The notes under the pieces: generated by a model
Told to the model about the DNA's origin: nothing
Databases searched by the model: none
What the model saw: only the letters and a program-made list of their open reading frames with translations
Origin: Nocardia farcinica
GTDB taxonomy: Bacteria; Actinomycetota; Actinomycetes; Mycobacteriales; Mycobacteriaceae
DNA length: 64,000 nt
Direction of reading: 5' to 3'
Assembly (NCBI RefSeq): GCF_001182745.1
Contig: NZ_LN868938.1
Coordinates: forward strand, 2,356,001 to 2,420,000
Part shown: positions 10,054 through 20,452 of the stretch, piece by piece
Numbering within the stretch: the stretch's first letter is position 1
Layout of the letters: the number at the start of each line of letters is the position of its first letter
Program-made: the position numbers and the translations under genes

Positions 10054-11565
10054 TCACCTGTATCTTCCCCGTTCTCTCGCGTGTGGCATCGGATAGGTCG
10101 GCTCCCAGGCTCTGGTCGCGCGCGCCGAGCTGGTGCCGCGGCTCTCCCCCGCGCGGCGCCGCCGCGGCGCGGGCTGGCGGGAGCGCTCGCCCGGCCGGGG
10201 CCGCGCACCCTCGCCGCGACCACGCTCACCACGCCGGGCGGCCGAGCGGGCGCGCGCGGCCTCGGCCTTGGCCGGCGAATACGGCTCGGGCTTGGGCAGG
10301 CGCAGCAACCGGCTGAACCGCCCGTCCTGCCCGGCCTGCAAGGCCGCCACCGCCTCGGGTTCGTGTCGGGCGGCGTTGGCAATGATGCCGAACATGAACA
10401 GCGTGATCGCCAGCGACGAGCCGCCCGCCGAGACCAGCGGCAGCTGCAGGCCGGTCACCGGCAGCAGGCCGACGACGTATCCGACGTTGATCAGCGCCTG
10501 CGCGGTGATCCAGGTGGTGGCCGTGGCGACCAGCAGCCGCAGGAACGGGTCCACCGAGCGGGCCGCGATGCGCAGGCCGGTGTAGACGAACAGCGCGAAC
10601 AGGCCGAGCACCAGCGCACAGCCGAGGAACCCGAGTTCCTCGCCGATGATGGCGAAGATGAAGTCGTTGTGCGAGTTGGGCAGGTAGCTCCATTTGGCGC
10701 GGCTCTGGCCGAGCCCGCGACCCCAGATCCCGCCGTCGGCCAGCGAGTACAGCGCCTGGCGGGCCTGGTAGCCGATGCCCTGCGGATCCTCGCCGGGATT
10801 GAAGAAGGCGCGCATGCGGTCGGAGCGGTACCCCGCCGACAGGGCCAGCACGGCCGCGGCGACGATGCCGGAGATGGCGATGGTGACGAACAACCGCACC
10901 GGCAGCCCACCGAACCACAGCAGCGCGGCGAGCACGATGCCGAGGGCGATCGTGGTCGACAGGTTGGGCTCGAGCACCACGAGCAGGCAGACCAGCATGC
11001 CCGCGGGCACCAGCGGCACCAGGATGTCCTTGAGCGGCGCCTGTTCGCTGCGCCGGGAGGCCAGCAGGTGCGCGCCCCACACCACCAGCGTCACCTTCAC
11101 GATCTCCGAGGGCTGCACCGAGACCGGGCCCAGATCGATCCAGCGCCGCGAACCCTGCACCTCGGTGCCGATCCCCGGGATCAGCACCAGGAACAGCGCG
11201 AGCACCGACAGCGCGAACAGCGGGAACGACCACTGCCGCAACCGCCGGATCGGGATGCGCAGCGCCAGATAGAACAGCACGCAGCCGATCGCGGCGAACA
11301 TGGTCTGCTGCACGAACAGCGAATAGGCCGAGCCGCCCTCGGCGTAGGCCTCCACGCTGGAGGCCGAGAGCACCATCACCAGACCGAGCACCGTGAGCAA
11401 CGTGGCGATGGTGACGATCAGGTGGAACGAGGCCAGCGGACGCGCCATCCAGGTGAGGAACCGGGTCACCGCGGGAGCACGGGCGCCCGCCGGCCGGGCC
11501 GCGCGCGCCTGCTTGCCGGTGTCGGACTTGCCGCGGCGCAGCGCCCGCCGGGCGGGCGCGGTCAC
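10054..11565 (-). CDS. ftsW: SEDS glycosyltransferase FtsW
   Basis: Septal peptidoglycan polymerase working with FtsI. 503 residues with about ten membrane helices between residues 45 and 410. Hallmarks are GSRRWIDLGPVSVQPSEIVK, LVVLEPNLSTT (the catalytic Asp position in RodA-type enzymes is Glu-Pro-Asn context here), YLPNSHNDFIFAIIGEELG and the C-terminal PLVSAGGSS. About 90 basic Arg/Pro/Ala-rich residues form a cytoplasmic tail. The GTG at 11565 overlaps the murD stop by 4 nt. Confidence 0.96.
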   Translation of the reverse strand: MTAPARRALRRGKSDTGKQARAARPAGARAPAVTRFLTWMARPLASFHLIVTIATLLTVLGLVMVLSASSVEAYAEGGSAYSLFVQQTMFAAIGCVLFYLALRIPIRRLRQWSFPLFALSVLALFLVLIPGIGTEVQGSRRWIDLGPVSVQPSEIVKVTLVVWGAHLLASRRSEQAPLKDILVPLVPAGMLVCLLVVLEPNLSTTIALGIVLAALLWFGGLPVRLFVTIAISGIVAAAVLALSAGYRSDRMRAFFNPGEDPQGIGYQARQALYSLADGGIWGRGLGQSRAKWSYLPNSHNDFIFAIIGEELGFLGCALVLGLFALFVYTGLRIAARSVDPFLRLLVATATTWITAQALINVGYVVGLLPVTGLQLPLVSAGGSSLAITLFMFGIIANAARHEPEAVAALQAGQDGRFSRLLRLPKPEPYSPAKAEAARARSAARRGERGRGEGARPRPGERSRQPAPRRRRAGESRGTSSARATRAWEPTYPMPHARERGRYR

Positions 11566-13055
11566 GGCTGCCGCCCGATGTCACCGTCTTCCAGCGCGTG
11601 CACCGCGTCGGCGAAGCTGCGTCCACGGTGGGTGTAATCGGCGAACATGTCCAGCGAGGCGGCCGCGGGCGCGAGCAGCACGGTGTCGCCCGCGCGGGCG
11701 TACCCGGCGGCCGTGCGCACGGCCGCCGCCATCACGGCGTCGGCCTCGTCGGGGCGGAGCGGGTCGTCGGCCATCACTGCATCGTCACCCGCGCGCACCT
11801 CGACCACGGGGACCTCGGGCGCGTGTCGCGCCAACGCGGCCGCGATCACCGGCGCGTCGACGCCGATCAGCACGGCGGCGACCAGCCGGTCGGCGACCTC
11901 CTCCACCAGGTCCTCCACGGCCGCGCCCTTGAGCCGGCCGCCCGCGATCCAGACCACGTGCGGGTGGGCCAGGATCGAGGAGCGGGCCGCGTGCGGGTTG
12001 GTGGCCTTGGAGTCGTCGATGAACTCGACACCGGCCACCTCCCGCACGAACGCCGCCCGGTGCGGGCCCACCTTGTGCTCCTGCAGGCCCTCCTTGACGA
12101 ACTGCGGCGCGACGTCGATGGCCCTGGTCAGCGCGGCGGCGGCCAGCGCGTCGGCGACACCGGCGGGCCCGGGCGGGCTGATGTCGCCCACCTCGGCCAG
12201 GATCGCGGCCTTGGTGAACGCGCGGTCGAGCAGTTTGCCGTCCACCACGCCCAGCTCGCCGTCGGCGGGCACACCGACCCGGAAGCCGACCGTGCGCCGG
12301 GCCTTGGAGCGCCGGGCCAGCGCCGCGGCCACCGGATCGTCCAGGCCGACCACGCCGATCCGTCCGACCAGCGCCCTGGCCTTGGCCGCGGCGTAGGCGT
12401 CCAGCCCACCGTGCCAGTCCAGATGGTCCTCGGCGACGTTGAGCACCACGCCCGCCTCCGGGCGCACCGAGGGAGCCCAGTGCAGCTGGAAGCTCGACAG
12501 TTCCACCGCCAGCACCTGCGGACCGGGGTTGCGGCGCAGCGCGTCCAGGATCGGCAACCCGATGTTGCCGCAGGCGACGCTCGCGATCCCCGCCGCGCGC
12601 AGGATGGCGTGCGTCATCTGGGTGGTGGTGGTCTTGCCGTTGGTGCCGGTGACGACCAGCCACTTGCGCACCGGCCCGTAGATGCGGGCCTGGTCCACCC
12701 ACCAGGCGAACTCGACATCGCCCCAGACCGGGATGCCCTCGGTGACCGCCGAGACCAACACCGGCGAGTCCGGCCGCCAGCCCGGGCTGGTGATGACCAG
12801 CGCGAACCGGCTCAGGTCGGCGCTCTCGAGCTCGACCGAGGTGGCCACCTCCAGGCCGAGTTCGGCGGCCTCGGCCAGCGCCTTCGCGCCGCTGTCGGTG
12901 ACGACGGGATGCGCGCCGATGTCGCGCAACGGCTCGACCAGCGAGCGCCCGGAGATGCCCCAGCCGGCGACGAGCACGTCACGCCCGCGCAGGAATTCGA
13001 GCATGGGCCCCGGTGATCGCAGGGCCCGCGGAGAATGTTCGACCATCCTGATCAC
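11562..13055 (-). CDS. murD: UDP-N-acetylmuramoylalanine--D-glutamate ligase MurD
   Basis: Adds D-glutamate to UDP-MurNAc-L-Ala. 497 residues from the GTG at 13055, which overlaps the mraY stop by 4 nt; internal ATGs at 13046 and 13004 are possible alternative starts since conserved sequence begins at [18 protein letters not shown]. The ATP loop GTNGKTTT is at 137-144, followed by [12 protein letters not shown] and the C-terminal DSKATNPHA and [17 protein letters not shown] motifs diagnostic for MurD. Confidence 0.96.
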   Translation of the reverse strand: MIRMVEHSPRALRSPGPMLEFLRGRDVLVAGWGISGRSLVEPLRDIGAHPVVTDSGAKALAEAAELGLEVATSVELESADLSRFALVITSPGWRPDSPVLVSAVTEGIPVWGDVEFAWWVDQARIYGPVRKWLVVTGTNGKTTTTQMTHAILRAAGIASVACGNIGLPILDALRRNPGPQVLAVELSSFQLHWAPSVRPEAGVVLNVAEDHLDWHGGLDAYAAAKARALVGRIGVVGLDDPVAAALARRSKARRTVGFRVGVPADGELGVVDGKLLDRAFTKAAILAEVGDISPPGPAGVADALAAAALTRAIDVAPQFVKEGLQEHKVGPHRAAFVREVAGVEFIDDSKATNPHAARSSILAHPHVVWIAGGRLKGAAVEDLVEEVADRLVAAVLIGVDAPVIAAALARHAPEVPVVEVRAGDDAVMADDPLRPDEADAVMAAAVRTAAGYARAGDTVLLAPAAASLDMFADYTHRGRSFADAVHALEDGDIGRQP

Positions 13056-14128
13056 CCGACCGCGGAGAGATATTCGCTGTAGAACAGGCCGAGACCGAAG
13101 GCCGAGGCCATCGCGGCCAACAACCAGAACCGGATGATGACGGTCGTCTCCGCCCATTTGCTGAGTTCGAAGTGATGATGGAACGGCGCCATCTTGAACA
13201 ACCGGTTGCGCGTGGTGCGGAACACCGCCACCTGCAACACCACCGAGGCGGCCTCGGCGACGAACAGCGCGCCGATCACCACCATCAGCAGCTCGGTGCG
13301 GGTGGTGATGGACAACCCGGCCAGCAGGCCGCCCAGCGCCAGCGACCCGGTATCGCCCATGAAGATCTTCGCCGGCGCCGCGTTCCACCACAGGAAGCCG
13401 ATGCAGGCCGCGGTGCCCGCCGCGCACACCAGCGCCAGGTCCAGCGGGTCACGCACGTTGTAGCAGCCGGTCTCCGGCTTGGTGGCGCACGCGTGGTAGT
13501 ACTGCCAGAAGGTGATGATGACGTAGCCGCCCAGCACCAGGCTCATCGAGCCGGCGGCCAGGCCGTCCAGCCCGTCGGTGAGGTTCACCGCGTTCGACCA
13601 GGCGACCACCACCAGGCTGACGAAGGCCAGGAAGACGATCACCCCCATCGAGACCGTGGTGATGTCGCGGACGTAGGACAGGTGCCTGCTGGCCGGGGTG
13701 AGCCCGTTCTCGCCGCGGAACTGCAGCGCCAGCACGCCGAAGACGATGGCGGCGGTCAGCTGCCCGAGGTACTTGCCCGCGGCGGTCAGGCCGAGGTTGC
13801 GGCCCTTGCGGATCTTGATGAAGTCGTCGATGAAGCCGACCGCGCCCAACGCGGTCGCCAGACCGAGCACCAGCAGCGCCGACGCCGAGGGCCCCTCGGC
13901 GTCGTAGGCGATGCCGATCAGGTGCGAGCCCAGGTAACCGGCCCACATGCCGATGAGGATGGCCACGCCGCCCATGGTCGGCGTGCCGCGCTTGGACTGG
14001 TGGCTGGCCGGCCCGTCGACCCGGATCTCCTGCCCGAAGCCCTGTTTGGCGAAGAACTTGATCAGCGCCGGGGTCAACAGGATCGACACCGTCAGCGCGA
14101 TCGCCGCCGCGAATAGGATCTGTCTCAC
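13052..14128 (-). CDS. mraY: Phospho-MurNAc-pentapeptide transferase MraY
   Basis: Makes lipid I by moving phospho-MurNAc-pentapeptide to undecaprenyl phosphate. 358 residues, about ten membrane helices. Conserved catalytic segments: [28 protein letters not shown] (DDxx(D/N) site), [15 protein letters not shown] and the C-terminal [16 protein letters not shown]. The GTG at 14128 overlaps the murF stop by 4 nt; upstream in-frame codons belong to murF in another frame. Confidence 0.97.
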   Translation of the reverse strand: MRQILFAAAIALTVSILLTPALIKFFAKQGFGQEIRVDGPASHQSKRGTPTMGGVAILIGMWAGYLGSHLIGIAYDAEGPSASALLVLGLATALGAVGFIDDFIKIRKGRNLGLTAAGKYLGQLTAAIVFGVLALQFRGENGLTPASRHLSYVRDITTVSMGVIVFLAFVSLVVVAWSNAVNLTDGLDGLAAGSMSLVLGGYVIITFWQYYHACATKPETGCYNVRDPLDLALVCAAGTAACIGFLWWNAAPAKIFMGDTGSLALGGLLAGLSITTRTELLMVVIGALFVAEAASVVLQVAVFRTTRNRLFKMAPFHHHFELSKWAETTVIIRFWLLAAMASAFGLGLFYSEYLSAVG

Positions 14129-15624
14129 TGCGCCGCCTCCGTGTCGCTGCCCGCCCGGCGGGTCAGATGCTCGGCGACCTCCCACAGGCCCACCGACTTC
14201 GATGCCTTCACCAACACCACGTCACCCGGCTCGACCTCCCGGTCGAGCAACGCGACGGCGGCGTCGATGTCGGGCACCAGCACCGACTCCTCGCCCCACG
14301 AGCCTTCCATGACCGCGCCCTGGTGCATCGCCCGGGAGGGGCGGCCGGTGCCGACGACGACCAGCCGGTCGACGTCCAGACGCACCGCGAGCCTGCCGAT
14401 CCCGTCGTGTTCGAGCACCGACTCCTCGCCCAGCTCGGCCATCTCGCCGAGCACCGCCCAGCTGCGCCGCGGCCGCTCGCCCGCCCGGGACATGGTGACC
14501 AGCGCCTTGAGCGCGGCCCGCACCGAGTCGGGGTTGGCGTTGTAGGAGTCGTTGACCACGGTGACGCCGTCGGCGGTGGTCCGCACGTCCATCCGGCGTT
14601 CGGACACCGCGCGGGCGCCGGACAACGCCGCGGCGACGGTGGCGAGATCGGCGCCGCATTCGCTCGCCACCGCGGCGGCGGCGAGCGCGTTGCCGACCTG
14701 GTGTTCGCCGTGCACGCCGAGCCGGATCTCGGTGCTGCCCGCGGGGGTGTGCAGGGTGAAGGTGGCACGTGCCTGCTCGTCGAGGCGGACCTCGCTCGCG
14801 CGGTAGTCGGCGTCGCCGGACAGACCGACGCGGACCACCCGCGCGGCCGTGCGCGCGGCCATGGCCGCCACGTTCGGGTCGTCGGCGTTGAGGATCGCGA
14901 GCCCGTCGGCGGGCAGCGCTTCGACCAGTTCGCCCTTGGCGCGGGCGATGGCCTCGCGGCTGCCGAACTCGCCGAGGTGGGCGGTGCCGACGTTGAGCAC
15001 CACGCCGATGCGCGGTGGCGCGACCTCGGCCAGCGCGGCGATGTGCCCGACACCGCGGGCGGACATCTCCAGCACCAGGAAGCGGGTGTCGGCGGTGGCG
15101 CGCAGCGCCGTCCAGGGGTGGCCGAGCTCGTTGTTGAACGAGCCGGGCGGTGCGACGACCGGGCCGAGCGGCGCGAGCACGGCGGCGAGCAGATCCTTGG
15201 TGGAGGTCTTGCCGGACGAGCCGGTCACCCCGACGACGGTGAGACCACCGGCGGCGCTGAGCCTTTCGACGCTGGCGCGGGCCAACGCGGCCAGCGCGGC
15301 GAGCACCGCGGCGCCGGAGCCGTCGGCGTCGTGCGCCAGCGCCATCGACGTGGCCGGCACACTGCCCCGCCGTGGTTCGACCACCACCGCGGGCACGCCC
15401 ACCGGTCGCGCCGCCAGCACCGCGGCCGCACCGGCGGCCACCGCCGCGGCGGCGTAGTCGTGCCCGTCGGCCCGTTCACCGGGCAGGGCGAGGAACAGAT
15501 CCCCCGAACCGATGCGGCGCGAATCGAATTCGGCCGTACCGGTCACTCGCACCTCCGGGTCGGGAGCGTCGTGCAGCGTGCCGCCGACGACGTCCGCGAT
15601 CTCCCGCAGTGTCATCTCGATCAT
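14125..15624 (-). CDS. murF: UDP-MurNAc-tripeptide--D-Ala-D-Ala ligase MurF
   Basis: Adds D-Ala-D-Ala, completing the UDP-MurNAc-pentapeptide. 499 residues from the ATG at 15624 ([15 protein letters not shown], the usual MurF beginning). ATP loop GSSGKTST at 135-142; [12 protein letters not shown] and [15 protein letters not shown] are typical of MurF. GGAGG lies 13 nt before the ATG, rather far. An in-frame ATG at 15678 would add 18 unconserved residues. Upstream is the repeat-bearing gap after murE. Confidence 0.95.
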   Translation of the reverse strand: MIEMTLREIADVVGGTLHDAPDPEVRVTGTAEFDSRRIGSGDLFLALPGERADGHDYAAAAVAAGAAAVLAARPVGVPAVVVEPRRGSVPATSMALAHDADGSGAAVLAALAALARASVERLSAAGGLTVVGVTGSSGKTSTKDLLAAVLAPLGPVVAPPGSFNNELGHPWTALRATADTRFLVLEMSARGVGHIAALAEVAPPRIGVVLNVGTAHLGEFGSREAIARAKGELVEALPADGLAILNADDPNVAAMAARTAARVVRVGLSGDADYRASEVRLDEQARATFTLHTPAGSTEIRLGVHGEHQVGNALAAAAVASECGADLATVAAALSGARAVSERRMDVRTTADGVTVVNDSYNANPDSVRAALKALVTMSRAGERPRRSWAVLGEMAELGEESVLEHDGIGRLAVRLDVDRLVVVGTGRPSRAMHQGAVMEGSWGEESVLVPDIDAAVALLDREVEPGDVVLVKASKSVGLWEVAEHLTRRAGSDTEAAQ

Positions 15625-15782
15625 GAAACCGTCAAGTCCTCCGCGTCCGTCCGCGACGGACGGTCGTCTCCGGGGCATCGTCCGTGCCCGCTTCTTCCGT
15701 GCCCGTTCGTTCGGTGCCCGTTCTTTCGGTGCCCGTTCGTTCGGCACCCACTGTGAACAGGTTGTGCCACACGTTCGTTCAT
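15621..15782 (-). CDS. Possible 53-residue ORF filling the murE-murF gap
   Basis: The ATG at 15782 overlaps the murE stop (ATGA), has GGAGG 7 nt upstream, and runs to a stop that overlaps the murF start (ATGA). The product would contain His/Gly/Asn-rich repeats of the type [20 protein letters not shown] created by the 15-bp DNA repeats. Against coding, third-position GC is only about 66% (35 of 53 codons by my count), while neighbours are near 90%. No family is recognised. It could be a coupling ORF that carries ribosomes from murE to murF, or an accident of an open frame. Confidence 0.35.
   Translation of the reverse strand: MNERVAQPVHSGCRTNGHRKNGHRTNGHGRSGHGRCPGDDRPSRTDAEDLTVS
15684..15743. 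repeat. Four 15-bp tandem repeats between murE and murF
   Basis: Four adjacent units, GTGCCCGCTTCTTCC, GTGCCCGTTCGTTCG, GTGCCCGTTCTTTCG, GTGCCCGTTCGTTCG (plus strand). Units 2 and 4 are identical, and unit 3 differs by one base. A partial echo (CGTTCGTTC) occurs at the murE end near 15772. The tract is AT-richer than the flanking genes. Confidence 0.9.
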
Positions 15783-17353
15783 GTGCGCGCCTCCGCGCCC
15801 GCCTTGCCGGCCAGCGCCGCGGCGAGAACCTCCCGGTCGTCGAACGGGTGCTTGACCCCCGCGATCTCCTGGCCGGTCTCGTGGCCCTTGCCCGCCACCA
15901 GCACCGCGTCGCCGCGGCGCGCCCACGCCACCGCGGCCTCGATCGCGGCGGCGCGGTCGCCGATCTCGCGCACCTCGCCGCGCACCTCCGCGGGCACCTC
16001 GAGTGCCCCGGCGCGCAGCGCGGCGCGGATCGTCGCCGGATCCTCGGTGCGCGGGTTGTCGTCGGTGATGACGAGCAGGTCCGCACCGCGGGCACCGGCC
16101 GCGCCCATCAGCGCGCGCTTGCCCGCGTCGCGGTCACCGCCCGCGCCGACCACCACGGCCAGCCTGCCCGGATGTTCGGGATCGGCGGCGGCCAGGTGCT
16201 CGCGCAGCGTGGCGATGACCGATTCCAGCGCGGCGGGTTTGTGGGCGTAGTCCACCACCGCCAGGAAGTCCTGCCCGCGCTCCACCCGCTGCATCCGCCC
16301 CGGCACGTCCACGGTGGCCAGCGCGGGCGCGGCGACGGCCGGATCGGCGCCCGCGGCCGCGCAGACCGCGACGGCCAGCAGCGCGTTGGCGACGTTGTAG
16401 CGGCCGGGCAGCCGCAACCGCACGCCCAGCTCGCCGGCGGGCCCCGCGGCGGTGAATTCCTGTTCGGCCCCCACCGTGGCGACCCCGCCCGCGACCCGCC
16501 AGTCGGCCTCACCGGTGGTGGACACGGTGATCGGCGCGGCCAGCCCCTCGGCCAGCCGCCTGCCCCACGCGTCGTCCACGCAGACCACCGCGGTGCGCGC
16601 GGCGACCGGCGACTGCGGCTCGAAGAGCCTGCGCTTGGCGGCGAAGTAGTCCTCGAGATCGGCGTGGAAATCCAGGTGATCCTGGGAGAGGTTGGTGAAG
16701 GCACCCACGTCGAAGCGCACGCCGTCGACGCGGCCGAGCGCGAGCGCGTGGCTGGAGACCTCCATCACCACCGCCTGCACGCCCTGCTCGACCATCAGCG
16801 CGAACATCGCGTGCAGCTGCGGCGCCTCGGGGGTGGTCAGGGCGCTGGGCACCCGCCTGCCGCCGATCCTGGTCTCGATGGTGCCGATCAGCGCGGTCGA
16901 CAGGCCCGCGGCGGCCAGCCCGGCCTCCACCAGATAAGAGGTGGTGGTCTTGCCGGAGGTGCCGGTGATCCCGATCAGGCGCAGGCGCTGGGAGGGCTGG
17001 CCGTACACAGCGGCCGACAGCTCGCCGAGCACCTCGCGCGGGCGTTCGCGCACCAGCACCGGGACCGTGAGCCCGTCGAGCACGCGCGCGCCCTCGGCAT
17101 CGGTGAACACCGCGACCGCGCCGCGCGCGACCGCGTCGTGGGCGAAGCGGGCGCCGTGCGCGTGCGCGCCGGGCAGGGCCGCGAACAGGTCGCCGGGCTG
17201 CACCGCGCCGGAACGCTGTTCGATGCCGGTGACCACGACGTCGGCGGGCACCGGCGCGGCCGCGTGGGCGCCGGTCAGCTCCAGCACGGTGGTCAGCGGC
17301 GTCGACGGCGGGTCGACCGGCCGCAGCACGGGCTGGCTGGACTGCTGGGGCAC
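15779..17353 (-). CDS. murE: UDP-MurNAc-L-Ala-D-Glu--meso-DAP ligase MurE
   Basis: Adds meso-diaminopimelate to UDP-MurNAc-L-Ala-D-Glu. 524 residues from the GTG at 17353, which has GAGAGGAG about 5 nt upstream; a GTG at 17389 lies before that ribosome-binding site. ATP loop GTSGKTTT at 131-138; the DNPR motif at 432-435 specifies meso-DAP rather than lysine, matching the DAP-type wall of mycolata. It follows ftsI with a 156-nt gap in which I see nothing distinctive. Confidence 0.97.
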   Translation of the reverse strand: MPQQSSQPVLRPVDPPSTPLTTVLELTGAHAAAPVPADVVVTGIEQRSGAVQPGDLFAALPGAHAHGARFAHDAVARGAVAVFTDAEGARVLDGLTVPVLVRERPREVLGELSAAVYGQPSQRLRLIGITGTSGKTTTSYLVEAGLAAAGLSTALIGTIETRIGGRRVPSALTTPEAPQLHAMFALMVEQGVQAVVMEVSSHALALGRVDGVRFDVGAFTNLSQDHLDFHADLEDYFAAKRRLFEPQSPVAARTAVVCVDDAWGRRLAEGLAAPITVSTTGEADWRVAGGVATVGAEQEFTAAGPAGELGVRLRLPGRYNVANALLAVAVCAAAGADPAVAAPALATVDVPGRMQRVERGQDFLAVVDYAHKPAALESVIATLREHLAAADPEHPGRLAVVVGAGGDRDAGKRALMGAAGARGADLLVITDDNPRTEDPATIRAALRAGALEVPAEVRGEVREIGDRAAAIEAAVAWARRGDAVLVAGKGHETGQEIAGVKHPFDDREVLAAALAGKAGAEART

Positions 17354-17509
17354 CTTGCTCCTCTCTGGTGGGGCGAATTCTGCGGACACGCGAGGGTGGC
17401 GACGAGTCAGGTTACCGACGCGCGCGCACGCCCGGGCAACGCGCCTCGGCCAAGCACTCCCGCGCGCCCGCGCGAGCCCTGCTGAGCACCCCTGTTCGAA
17501 CGTCCGAAA

Positions 17510-19399
17510 CTACGCACCGGCCTGCAACACGAACTTTCTGGCCGGCTCGGTCGAGGGCGGGATGCGGTCGCGCTGCAGCGCCCAGGAGGCGATGTTGTGG
17601 AACAGCGGCGCCGCCGACTGGCCGCCGGAACCGTCGGAGCTGCGCACCGGGTTGTCCAGCATCAAGCCGATGACGTAGCGGGGGTCGTCGGCCGGCGCCA
17701 TACCCGCGAAGGTGATCCAGTAGCTCGACGACGAATAGCACTTGCAGCGCGGGTCGATCTTCTGGGCGGTGCCGGTCTTGCCGGCGATCTGGTAGCCCTC
17801 CACGGCGGCGGGCGCACCGGTGCCGTTCTGGTCGGCGTCCATCGGGTCGCGCTGTACCACCGACTGGAACATGGTGCGCAGCGTCCGCGCGGTCTGCTCG
17901 CTCACCACCCGCACGCCCTCGGGCTGCGGTTCCTCGGTGCGGGTGCCGTCCGGGGCGACGGTGGCCTTGACGATGCGCGGCGGGATGCGCACGCCGTCGT
18001 TGGCGATGGCCTGGTACATGCCGGTCATCTGCAACGTCGACATCGAAAGGCCCTGCCCGATGGGCAGGTTGGCGAAGGTGCCGCCGGACCACTGGTCGCG
18101 CGCGGGCACCTGTCCGGCGGTCTCGCCGGGCAGGCCGACCCCGGTGCGCTGGCCGAGGCCGAAACGGTGCAGCATGTCCGCGAAGCGGTCCTCGCCGATG
18201 CGTTGGGCCAGCATCAGTGTGCCGACGTTGGACGATTTACCGAAGATGCCGGTGGTGGTGTAGGGCGCGACGTCGTGTCCCCAGGCGTCGCTGACCGTGA
18301 CGCCGGCCATCCGGATCGAGCCCGGCACCTGGTGCACCTCGTCGGGGTTGGTCAGGCCGTACTCGATGGCGGCGGCCGCGGTGACGATCTTGTTCACCGA
18401 GCCCGGCTCGAACGGATCGCTCACCGAAGGGTTGTTCGTGTTGGCCGAGCCCCAGCTCTGCGGGCCGAGCGCGGGGTTGAAGGTGTTGTCGTTGGCCATC
18501 GCGAGCACCTGGCCGGTCTTGGCGTCGAGCACCACCGCCGAGGCGCCCTCGGCGCCGGACAGCTCGCGGGCCTGTTGCACCTGTTGCTGCACGTAGTACT
18601 GCAGATCCGAGTCCAGGGTCAGCTCCACCCCGTTGCCGTCCACCGCGGGCTGCTTGTCGCGCCAGCTGCCGGGGATGACGGCGCCGTCGGAGCCGCGGTC
18701 GTAGGTGTGCGAGCCGTCGGTGCCCGCGAGCACCGAGTCCAACGAGGACTCCAGCCCGATCAGGCCGTGCCCGTCCCAGCCGGTGGCGCCGATGATGTTG
18801 GCGGCCAGCGACCCGCCCGGGTACTCCCGCATGTCCTGGCGCTCGGCGCCGACCTCGGGGAACTGCACGGTGATCTCGGTGGCGATCCGGGGATCGACGC
18901 TGCGGGCCAGGTAGACGAACGGTTCGTCGCTGGTCAGCTTGTCCAGCAGTTCGGACTCCTTCGGCGCCTGCGCGCCGAGCTTGTCGTGGATGGTCGCGGC
19001 GATGTCGCGCAGCCGCTGCTCGGGATCGGGCGCCTTGTCGTTCTTCTCCCGCGCCTCGGCCAGGTTCTTGCGCACCTGCACCGGCTGGAACGTGAGTGCC
19101 TTGGCCGAGACGGTGAACGCCAGCGACTTGCCGTTGCGGTCGGTGATCGGGCCGCGGGTGGCCTCGTCGACGAGCCGGGTGGTGCGCTGGCTGGCCGCCT
19201 GCGCGGACAGGCCGGGCGCGGAAATGCTCTGCACCCACAGCAATTGGAGCGCGACCACGGCGAGCGCGACCAGCATGACGATGCGGCCCACGCCGAGGCG
19301 CAGCCGCAACGGCTGATCGGCCGCGGCGGCCCGCGCCCCGGCGGGGCCGGGGGCGGACGGCCCGCGCCGCCGGGGCGGTGCGGGCCTGGCCTGCGTCAT
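17510..19399 (-). CDS. ftsI: Septal transpeptidase FtsI/PbpB (class B PBP)
   Basis: Cross-links septal peptidoglycan with FtsW. 629 residues: a Pro/Arg-rich cytoplasmic start, one transmembrane helix about residues 38-56, the class B dimerisation domain, and the transpeptidase domain with active-site SVNK at 334-337, SSN at 389-391 and KTG at 541-543. A Cys-containing stretch (DPRCKCYSSSSYW) follows KTG, as in mycobacterial PbpB. The ATG at 19399 overlaps the stop of the ftsL-like gene by 4 nt. Confidence 0.97.
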   Translation of the reverse strand: MTQARPAPPRRRGPSAPGPAGARAAAADQPLRLRLGVGRIVMLVALAVVALQLLWVQSISAPGLSAQAASQRTTRLVDEATRGPITDRNGKSLAFTVSAKALTFQPVQVRKNLAEAREKNDKAPDPEQRLRDIAATIHDKLGAQAPKESELLDKLTSDEPFVYLARSVDPRIATEITVQFPEVGAERQDMREYPGGSLAANIIGATGWDGHGLIGLESSLDSVLAGTDGSHTYDRGSDGAVIPGSWRDKQPAVDGNGVELTLDSDLQYYVQQQVQQARELSGAEGASAVVLDAKTGQVLAMANDNTFNPALGPQSWGSANTNNPSVSDPFEPGSVNKIVTAAAAIEYGLTNPDEVHQVPGSIRMAGVTVSDAWGHDVAPYTTTGIFGKSSNVGTLMLAQRIGEDRFADMLHRFGLGQRTGVGLPGETAGQVPARDQWSGGTFANLPIGQGLSMSTLQMTGMYQAIANDGVRIPPRIVKATVAPDGTRTEEPQPEGVRVVSEQTARTLRTMFQSVVQRDPMDADQNGTGAPAAVEGYQIAGKTGTAQKIDPRCKCYSSSSYWITFAGMAPADDPRYVIGLMLDNPVRSSDGSGGQSAAPLFHNIASWALQRDRIPPSTEPARKFVLQAGA

Positions 19400-20388
19400 C
19401 GGATGCCTCCCTCCGGCACGGGCGGCGCCTGCGCGGGATCGATCGCCGCGGGGGCGGGGGCCGCGGCGATGCCGCCGGGCGGCACCGGGGCGGCGGCGTT
19501 CGTCGGGGTGGGCGCGGGCACCGCGTCCGGCGCGGGCGCCGCGAGCCCTTCCGGTCCGGAGCCCGCGATACCCGCCGGGGCGGGCGGAGTCACCTCGGGC
19601 GCGGGTGCCGGTACCGCTTCCGGCGCGGGCGGTGCGATCTGCTGCGGAGCCTGATCGGCGGGGTCGAGCGGCACGGCACCCTCCGGCAGCGGTTCGCCCT
19701 GCGGCGCCGGGGCGCCGGGCACCGGGGACGGCGGCGCGGCGACCGGCGGCAACGGCGCGGGCGCCGGGGCGGGGACCGCGGGCTGCGAAGGGGTGCCCGG
19801 CGCGGCCGGATGCTGCGGGGTGGCGACGGCCGTCACCGGCACCACCCGCTCACCCTGCGGCGCACCCGGGCGGGACGGGTCGGCGGGCGTGGTGTTCAGC
19901 GGCGGCGCCGGGGCGCCCTGCGCGGGCGTCGGGTCGCCGATCACGGTCACCGTGCCGTCGGGCGCGATCACCAGCCGGGCCGGATCCTTGGCCGGAATCA
20001 TGCCGAGTTCCCGTGCGCGCGCGGCGAGTTCGGGCGCCGAGTCGGCGGCTTCGACCTCGCGCTGCAACGCGGCCCGCTCCTCGGTGAGCTTGCGATTGAG
20101 CTGCCTGGCGTCGCTGAGCTGGTAGCTGTCCTCGGCGGCGCGGGTGGTCAGCAGCAGCGTCAGCGCCAGACCGCAGCCGAGCAACGCGATGATCGCGGCG
20201 ACGAACGGGATCCGCCCGGCCATCGCCGAGGAGGTCTTCGGCAGCTTCGGCGTGTCGGCCAGCTGCTCGGCCCGCATCCGCCGCTTGGCGTACGCGCGCT
20301 GTGCCGCACCGGACTTCACCCGTTCGGCGGCCTGCACCCGGCGGGCGACGCGACCTGGCGAAGGGACCGTACGCGTCCGAATACTCAT
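19396..20388 (-). CDS. ftsL: FtsL-like divisome protein with long Pro/Ala-rich tail
   Basis: 330 residues from the ATG at 20388. A basic cytoplasmic start is followed by one transmembrane helix (about residues 63-85) and a short coiled coil (SDARQLNRKLTEERAALQREVEAAD) ending in LGMIPAKDPA, which is the FtsL/DivIC plan. The remaining 200 residues are Pro/Ala/Gly-rich low-complexity sequence outside the membrane. The position between rsmH and ftsI is that of ftsL; the mycobacterial counterpart (Rv2164c) is also proline-rich. The tail makes it nearly three times the length of E. coli FtsL. Confidence 0.82.
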   Translation of the reverse strand: MSIRTRTVPSPGRVARRVQAAERVKSGAAQRAYAKRRMRAEQLADTPKLPKTSSAMAGRIPFVAAIIALLGCGLALTLLLTTRAAEDSYQLSDARQLNRKLTEERAALQREVEAADSAPELAARARELGMIPAKDPARLVIAPDGTVTVIGDPTPAQGAPAPPLNTTPADPSRPGAPQGERVVPVTAVATPQHPAAPGTPSQPAVPAPAPAPLPPVAAPPSPVPGAPAPQGEPLPEGAVPLDPADQAPQQIAPPAPEAVPAPAPEVTPPAPAGIAGSGPEGLAAPAPDAVPAPTPTNAAAPVPPGGIAAAPAPAAIDPAQAPPVPEGGIR

Positions 20389-20452
20389 GGTGTCGTCGCC
20401 TCCTCTGCTCCGAATGAACATCCCCACCCCGTCGACGTGCCGGGCTCCCCGT

